From Acridotheres tristis (Eukaryota; Chordata; Aves; Passeriformes; Sturnidae): a stretch of 64,000 bases of DNA. A model generated the notes under the pieces. That model did not search any database and had not been told where the DNA came from. It saw only the letters and a list, made by a program, of their open reading frames with translations. This document shows positions 58,388 through 64,000 of this stretch, in pieces. The translations under genes and the position numbers were made by a program. The stretch spans positions 111,454,048-111,518,047 of the forward strand of contig CM072884.1 in NCBI GenBank assembly GCA_037013685.1, written 5' to 3'. Every line of letters begins with the position of its first letter. Within the stretch, counting starts at the first letter, position 1.

Positions 58388-61333
58388 GAGATGTTCTGCT
58401 GGCAGATTCACACTTGGGCTTAACTTGAATCTGCCCTCCAAGCCAGTGTATCCTCAGAAATCCACACAAGCGTGTCCACTGACACCAGGTTACCCAGGCT
58501 GATGCTTCAAACCTCCTCCCCGTTTTCAGCATCCTACAAACCAAGGTTAGACCCACCAGGGCCACAGGAGGAGCAGATTTATGTCTCCATCTCAGAGGGC
58601 AGAGAATAACAATGATAGTTTTTTGATTTGTTTTGGGTTTGTTTTTTTTTGTTTTTTTTTTTAATACCGTGTTTCTCCATTTGTGCATGTGTCCCAGAGC
58701 CAGCAGGTATCCAACAGGCACACCCAGCCAGATTCCTCTCATCTTCACCCCCTTTGTGTCCTGTGGGACTCTTGCACCAACCCAGAAACTGCTCCTGATC
58801 CTTTTGCTGGAGGAGCCATGAGTCACATTTTTGAAGTTGGGTCAGCTGCCCTGAAAAAAAGAAAAGCAGCAAAACAGCATGGGTCACATTATTTGGATGT
58901 TTCAGCTTGTGCAGAGTTTGAGGACATGCTGAAGTGAGAAGAGTCTTGTCCTATTCCTCTCCCCTTTTTAAGTGAGAAAGATCCAGACAACAACAACAAC
59001 AATGTTCATTCATTTAACCTTTTAAGAGATTAATGAGCTGGACATCATCTCATAATTCTAATAGAAATTTTGAGTGAGAGAAAAATTATCAAAGCAAACC
59101 CCCAACCCTTACAGTGCCAAAAATATTGCACATCTCCATAAATTAACCTGGTGAGAGGAGTTTAAGGCTCGAGTTGCTCATTCCAGAAAGTCACAGACTC
59201 TCCTACTGCTATTTTAGAGCACTAGCATGGGGCAATTTTTACCAAGGGGAAACTTCCACCTTCCCCCTTCTTAACAAAGGGTTGTATCTGGCTGCCCAAC
59301 TAAAAACACAGCAAACCAAGTTAACCATGCCCAGAGCTGCAGATTTCATGGAAATCTGATCTCTGCCTTCTGACCAGGAATGTTGTGTGTAGACTCCCCC
59401 AAATTCACCTTAGTGACTTCCATTTGCTCAAATTCCCCTTTCCAGGCAATCAAGGGTATTGCATTGCAGGATTTAAGTTCATTTGAAAGTCCAGCCAGGT
59501 GTCCCTGGAACCAAATCCAGCTCATTTTACCCCCAAGAATAGACCCATTGACTTCAGTGAGAGTTCTCAAAAGCATGAAACAAGTAGAACTGGAGTCTTG
59601 GTTTACTGGAATTGCTCCCACAGTGAAGTGTGTTTTTACAATGATTCACTAATGAATTTTGAAAATGTTTCAAAAGTTCACATTTCTTCTGGCACCTATA
59701 TTTAAATTCACTTTATCCTTAAATAGAGTATTCTTCAGATCTGATTTTTTCTTGTATTTATAGCCCACAGTAGTCTTGTAATTAACTTTACAACTGCTTT
59801 AGTTAAATATGTATATAAAATTGTGTGAGATTATACATATGCAGTTATATTATATGTACATGCAAAAGATTATACAAAAATCTGCTCTGCATCTGTTCTC
59901 ACATTCTTCAGTGGCCTGGGAGGAAGCACATGAATAGCCTGAATGGTGTTTTCAGGACAGGGTGCTGTTTTGAGGTTGACAATGGAGATGTCCAAGAGGT
60001 TTGTTCCTGTCACCAGCTCACAGAAGACTTTGAGAGTCTGATGTCTCTGTTACAGAAATTCCAGAACGTGTACAAACCAAACACTGAACTAAGAATACAA
60101 TGGAGAACAACTTTCTATTAAAACCCATTAAAACCTTGCCACAAATATCCAAGTGCAAGGTGCCATAACACACAACAACCATTTTACAAGATTTCAGTAG
60201 AATCAGACTACTGTAATGTGACCATTCTTTACTTTTTGTTTCCAGCATTGGTAACAGATCTAAAAAAAACTTTAAAAGGTCCGTGTTTTGGACAGCTGGG
60301 TGAGCAGCCTTTACCATTCCTGCCACCTTTCCCATTCTGCCTTTCCAGAATCAGATTGCCTTCCCCTTTCAGGCCACGCTGAAGGAGCACAGCTTGCACA
60401 CACACACACATAAACACATAAAAACACAAACAAACACAGCTGGGCAATGCAAACGTTTGCAAATGCATGCAAATTGTAAAGAGCATTTTAGAAGTTTTGC
60501 AAGTGGCACACATGTCCATGTATCCTGTCCCTGTGCAGGGAACAAGGGATGGGCAGTGGCCTCGGTAAGAAGAGCCATGGAACCATGGAATGGTTTGGGT
60601 TGAAAAGGATCTTAAAGATCCTCAAAGCCCAACCAGTGCCACCCCTGCCATGGCAGGGACACCTCCCACTGTCCCAGGCTGCTCCAAGCCCCAATGTCCA
60701 GCCTGAGAGAACTCCAAGGTGACAGAGACACAAGCTTCTTCCTCCTGCCAAGGCCAGTTTTCTTCAAAACCCATCCATTCAATCCTTGTTTCCAGATGAA
60801 CAGGGAGAATTCTGAACACCAAAACCATTTTATATTAGTGCAGGCAGGGCAGTTCCTTGGAGCACTGAAGTTTCTGTATCAGGGAATTAAATCACCCTGG
60901 TATTGTCTCCTTACCCATGAGATGCTGAGCCCCCCTCTCACCCCCATTTTGCATCAAAACAAATCTTTCTGGTTTTATATAAAGAAAAATGCATGACATC
61001 ATACTTGATTTTTCTCTGAGATCTCAGTCAGAAATCAGAGCTTTTAATAATCTCAAAGCTTTTTCCATCTCCTGTTGTTCCAACTGCAAAACATTTTATG
61101 AGGGGCATTGTCAAAAAACTGCTTGTTTCATATCCTAGAGTTTTCTTAAACTGACTGGCACTTCATGGGTCTCTGCAGCTGTGGCTTGCATGGAATCCTG
61201 GCACCAAACCATGTGGCATTTGCAGCCTCTTGTCACACTCACCTGAAATGAACACATAAAAAAAAAGGCTCTGCTCTCTCCCAGCAGCTTAAGGGGAGTT
61301 GAACATTTTTTATTCTCTTTGTTATTTATCAAA
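58388..61333. other. B3GALT5 upstream region
   Basis: AT-rich sequence with one CR1 copy (60572-60708), a T-rich run near 58640-58660, an AAC repeat near 58988-59003 and a short CA-rich run near 60397-60440. It should contain the B3GALT5 promoter or 5' noncoding exons, but none could be identified by eye. Confidence 0.5.
60572..60708 (-). repeat. CR1 LINE 3' fragment
   Basis: Antisense CR1 terminus: 'gccatggaaccatggaatgg', 'gggttgaaaaggatcttaaag' and 'ctgccatggcagggacacc'. It lies between the ERV and B3GALT5. Confidence 0.85.
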
Positions 61334-61348
61334 TCCCTCCTTTTTTTT
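61334..61348 (-). other. ERV polypurine tract, with putative 3' LTR start beside it
   Basis: On the minus strand a run of eight A followed by GGAGGGA is a textbook retroviral polypurine tract, the primer for plus-strand DNA synthesis. The bases just after it (TTTGATAAAT on the minus strand) would be the start of the 3' LTR U3. I could not trace an LTR end further down (60730-61330), so the LTR is probably truncated or too diverged to see. Confidence 0.6.
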
Positions 61349-61399
61349 GAGACTGTCTCTTTTAGGCAAGTCACAATACTTCATTTTTCAGCACAAAAT

Positions 61400-61660
61400 G
61401 TTACAACAACTCTGACACTGAACACAAACAAGTGAACACTCTGCAGTGGTTACAGAGGACTGCCACAAATGCATTTTGTAGCAGTCCCCAGTTTGGTAGC
61501 CATGAATTAAGCCAACCTCATCAAAGAGTTTTCTTCTTTCTGCCACTCTTCTATTGCTTTTTCTCTCGATTTTTTGTCTGCTGAGCTTCAAGCTCATCCC
61601 TGATGTAAGTGCAACATTCTGGTCCTATAATAGCCCATTTTTCCTTAAGGCCATGAGGTT
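61400..61660 (-). pseudogene. ERV transmembrane envelope remnant
   Basis: The minus-strand reading contains an I-G-P-E-C-C-T-Y-I segment, which resembles the end of the C-x6-C-C motif found in the transmembrane subunit of gammaretrovirus-like Env. After a charged stretch, a W-L-P-N-W-G-like and hydrophobic segment corresponds to the membrane-proximal end. Stops break the frame, and the surface subunit and fusion peptide are not recognisable. It lies between integrase and the polypurine tract, as expected for env. Confidence 0.5.
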
Positions 61661-61899
61661 CTGTGGGGCCTCATTCCTGCCAACATTCCTTGAGAACATA
61701 TCCAGCAATTTAATATTTTAGCTACTTCGAATTTTCGTAGGAATTTTCGTGACTAATCCCTCCATGAAACTCTAAAGGTGTTTTTGGCAAACAAAGATTT
61801 TGGTGAACTGTTAAGATACATCTTACAGAGACGAGCAATACTTCAGTTGCAAGTACTCGGTTTCAGTTGCAAACTTCATTTTTTTTCCTCATATTTTAT

Positions 61900-62360
61900 T
61901 CTAGTTGGGGATAATAATTAAAGTTTAATAGTATAATTGATTTTTTTCTGCCTTTCCTCTGGCTTGTGACCATCATGGAGTGTGTAAATCCCACTGGATT
62001 CCCAAGGCTTTGCTGACTTGTCCCACTACTCCTACTATAAAATGAGACCCTCTGCCTGATGACATTCCTAGAGGAGCTCCAGAGCATGGAAATATTTGAT
62101 TTAGAAATATTTTCACGACTTCTTTTGCCATGTTGGTACAACAGGGAAATGCTTCAGGTCACCCAGAAAAGGGATCCACTAAAAGATATTTACAGCTCTC
62201 TTTGCATGGAAATTCTGTAAAGTCAATTTGCCAATAATCTCCAGGAGAGTTACTACATTTGATAGCCTGAATCACTAATTTACTCTCTCAGAAACTATTA
62301 CTTGTCCAGCTGGGGTGACTTCCCATCCAGCAGGGTGAAATTTAGAATAGAATGCTTTGA
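61900..62360 (-). pseudogene. ERV integrase remnant (pol)
   Basis: The minus-strand reading contains G-D-Y-W-Q-I-D-F-T-E, the start of the class I integrase catalytic core with its first Asp. An L-L-V-D-P-F-S-G segment and a G-V-V-G-Q-V-S-K-A-L-G-I-Q-W block follow, which in the family precedes the catalytic Glu region. Part of this (61896-62141) is still open. At least one stop and several frame changes break the rest. Integrase would join viral DNA to the host genome; this copy is dead. The similarity was recognised by eye. Confidence 0.75.
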
Positions 62361-62379
62361 TTAACTGACAAATTTTTGT

Positions 62380-62620
62380 GTTATATTCTGGTTTAATATC
62401 TGACCCTGCACAAACAGCTGGGCCAGCGTGGCATAAGGGAATAATTCAAAAGATTTCACAGGATCTAGGAAGCCCAAAGCTGGAGACATCATTTGTGCTT
62501 TTGAAGATGTTTGAAAGCAGCCTGAGTATCATCAGGCCATATAATAAAGTCTTTATGGCCGGTTTTAAAAGTCCATAAAAAGGGTGGACCAATAATCCAA
62601 AATCCCTTTAAATCTATTAC
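62380..62620 (-). pseudogene. ERV reverse transcriptase C-terminal remnant (pol)
   Basis: The minus-strand reading contains a D-D-T-Q-A-A-F-K-H-L block typical of the class I reverse transcriptase connection region, then a hydrophobic/Pro segment and a P-F-E-L-F-like block in other frames. Stops and frameshifts interrupt it. RNase H, which should follow, is not seen before integrase begins about 20 bp further on, so it was deleted. Confidence 0.6.
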
Positions 62621-62636
62621 ACTGAACCATTCAAAA

Positions 62637-62680
62637 TTTATTTATTTATTTATTTACCTTTTTTTTTTTTTTTTTTTTAT
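62637..62680. repeat. (ATTT)n and poly-T tract
   Basis: Five ATTT units followed by a run of about 20 T lie exactly between the two reverse transcriptase remnants of the ERV, at the site of its internal deletion. Confidence 0.85.
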
Positions 62681-62759
62681 TGTGGTTATGTGTGTTTTGG
62701 ATAACTTAGCAATTTTTAAATTAGTTAGCAATTTTATTAATTGCTTTTGAGCCTTATAC

Positions 62760-62945
62760 TAACTGATAATCTTTACTATTAACATTTTTCACTGGCAAAA
62801 TTGGAGTTCACCAACAATCTGTACCTTAAAATTTTCTCAATAATAGGTAATGAGCCTCCTCAATGTTTAAATTTTAAAGGGTATTTGTTTTGTCTTACCA
62901 GGCCTGTGTCTGATTTAATTTGATTCTCATAGGTTCTGCTCTTTT
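62760..62945 (-). pseudogene. ERV reverse transcriptase N-terminal remnant (pol)
   Basis: The minus-strand reading contains Q-N-K-Y-P-L-K-F-K followed by a P-I-I-E-K-I-L-R-Y block. This matches the conserved start of gammaretroviral reverse transcriptase, where the incoming strand enters the fingers region. The polymerase core with the Y-x-D-D catalytic motif is not found downstream. An A/T simple-repeat stretch at 62637-62680 separates this from the next pol remnant. Confidence 0.6.
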
Positions 62946-63139
62946 TGATTTTTCAGGAATCTCCCTGGCTCACAAAATGGGGATTACTGCATCCTTAATT
63001 TTCTTTGGGGTAAGTTCAGATTGGGAAGTCAGTGCAATATAAAAATTGAAGTTTACATGTATTTAGACTCAAGGATTTTAATTTTATTATCTTCTTCCTG
63101 AAACTTGATTTTTTGCACTCAACTTTCCCAGTAAGTTTT

Positions 63140-63300
63140 TCCTTAATAACAGTTTTGGAGAGTTCAGCAGGTACAGAAATTAATGGGTTATTTATAATTT
63201 TCCTAGTTTGAAATTGTTGGCATCACTAAACTTCCCTTGCAGGGTATTTAATATTGAATAATTGGTTCCTGTGCCTACTAAAAATTCCAGGTTTTCATTC
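63140..63300 (-). pseudogene. ERV protease remnant with altered active site
   Basis: The minus-strand reading contains F-L-V-G-T-G-T-N-Y-S-I-L where retroviral aspartic proteases carry an L-V-D-T-G-A-like active site. The catalytic Asp position is Gly here, so the enzyme would be inactive even without the downstream stops. It sits directly upstream of the reverse transcriptase remnant, as in gag-pro-pol order. Confidence 0.6.
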
Positions 63301-64000
63301 CTTAGTGTGGCAGTTTCCAGAGGCTCTGCTGTTGCCATGAGAGGGTTTGGAGGAGTCCTGGGTTTTACCTGAGGATACTCCTGCTTCCAATATTTATATT
63401 TTTTTGTAATATGTGTATTTATTAGTTCCCAATCTTCCTAATGAAAATCGAGGAACTGAACCCCTTTCCCTGTTACAAGACTCCTCCCCGGGGCCATGAA
63501 TTTTTTGCTGTTTTATTTTATATTCGCTATCATTTTCTGTTTAGTTTTTTCCTGTTTTTTTTTTTTTTCCTTTTTTTGGATTTGCACATTGATACACTGC
63601 CCATGCAACATCAAGTAGTTTACCTATATTAAAACCTATATTTATATAGTTTATATAACCTATATTTATAGTGTTTACCTATATTAAAAATCCATTTCTT
63701 GGATTTTCCATAGTTTTATTCTGATATCATCTGAGGATTGTACTATGAAAATAGGAGCCAGGTGACTTTTGTCCTCCTCAAAAACGTTTTCTTATCTTTA
63801 TTTCTCTCTTATCTATGCCTGCAGCTGGCCTTTTCAGCTGTCTATGCACAAGACTCTACAGCTAAGTCTTAAACTTTCTTTTTTCATTGACAATCTAAAT
63901 GTTGGTAGCTGTTCCACCAAAATATCAGAAAACCAGGTTTCAATGTCCCTGTTTTAAAATACCAGAATGTTAAGTTCTAAAATACCAAAGTAACACATAT

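Larger units (their letters stand above)
61334..64000 (-). mobile_element. Degenerate class I endogenous retrovirus, gag-end to env, no ORF intact
   Basis: Reading minus from the right edge, fragments appear in proviral order: a possible nucleocapsid zinc-knuckle remnant (about 63375-63430), protease (about 63140-63300), the start of reverse transcriptase (about 62760-62945), the end of reverse transcriptase (about 62380-62620), integrase (about 61900-62360), a transmembrane-envelope remnant (about 61400-61660) and a polypurine tract (about 61334-61348). The wording of the fragments is gammaretrovirus-like (class I). Every region carries stops and frameshifts. Most of reverse transcriptase and all of RNase H are missing, so the copy cannot be functional. 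The 5' part lies beyond the window. Confidence 0.75.

Noticed and set aside
58353..58826. 157-codon minus-strand frame overlapping the proposed B3GALT5 first exon
   Set aside because: It contains poly-Lys/Asn from a T-rich run and is in a different frame from B3GALT5. No similarity was recognised.

Overview
This is a vertebrate nuclear window, almost certainly from a bird and probably a neoavian or passerine. It is AT-rich and gene-poor. It carries about twenty 5'-truncated CR1 LINE tails, recognisable by the avian CR1 3' end (a 'ggttggaa.gacctt.aagatcat' block next to 'tctatgattctgtg'). There are also class I endogenous retrovirus remains and no SINE-dense or Alu-like sequence. No prokaryotic, CRISPR, rRNA or tRNA signals were seen.

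Two protein-coding genes are supported, both on the minus strand. (1) IGSF5 (immunoglobulin superfamily member 5, JAM4) runs from a signal-peptide exon at 41905-41962, through two Ig-domain exons (35659-35979 and 34665-34973) and a transmembrane exon (30449-30577), to a cytoplasmic-tail exon (25960-26072) and a probable last coding exon (22037-22245). Splice sites and intron phases agree (phase 1 at each join) except for one missing micro-exon in the tail. (2) B3GALT5 (beta-1,3-galactosyltransferase 5) has its main coding exon at 57266-58215 and a probable 10-nt first coding segment at 58357-58366. Reading minus, the order B3GALT5 then IGSF5 matches human chromosome 21q22.2. PCP4, next in that order, was not found, so the left 20 kb is probably IGSF5-PCP4 intergenic DNA.

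Layout: 1-22 kb, intergenic, with CR1 copies, a hexanucleotide GGAAAA tract and an ATT tract. 22-42 kb, IGSF5, whose introns hold an ATTCT pentanucleotide tract, a CATC tract beside a GC-rich patch, and a possible LTR-like insertion. 42-57 kb, the interval between the genes, with a CpG-rich patch, a 1.2-kb minisatellite whose units carry splice-donor and splice-acceptor consensus, a 721-bp solo LTR inside a CR1, and a long GAAA tract. 57-58.4 kb, B3GALT5. 61.3-64 kb, a decayed class I (gammaretrovirus-like) provirus on the minus strand, upstream of B3GALT5 in the same orientation and running off the right edge.

Both genes encode membrane proteins: an epithelial adhesion molecule and a Golgi type II glycosyltransferase. 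The most unusual sequence is the splice-site-bearing minisatellite at 44352-45565. I see no evidence for a wholly new biological system. Family assignments come from recognising the translated sequence, not from a database search.
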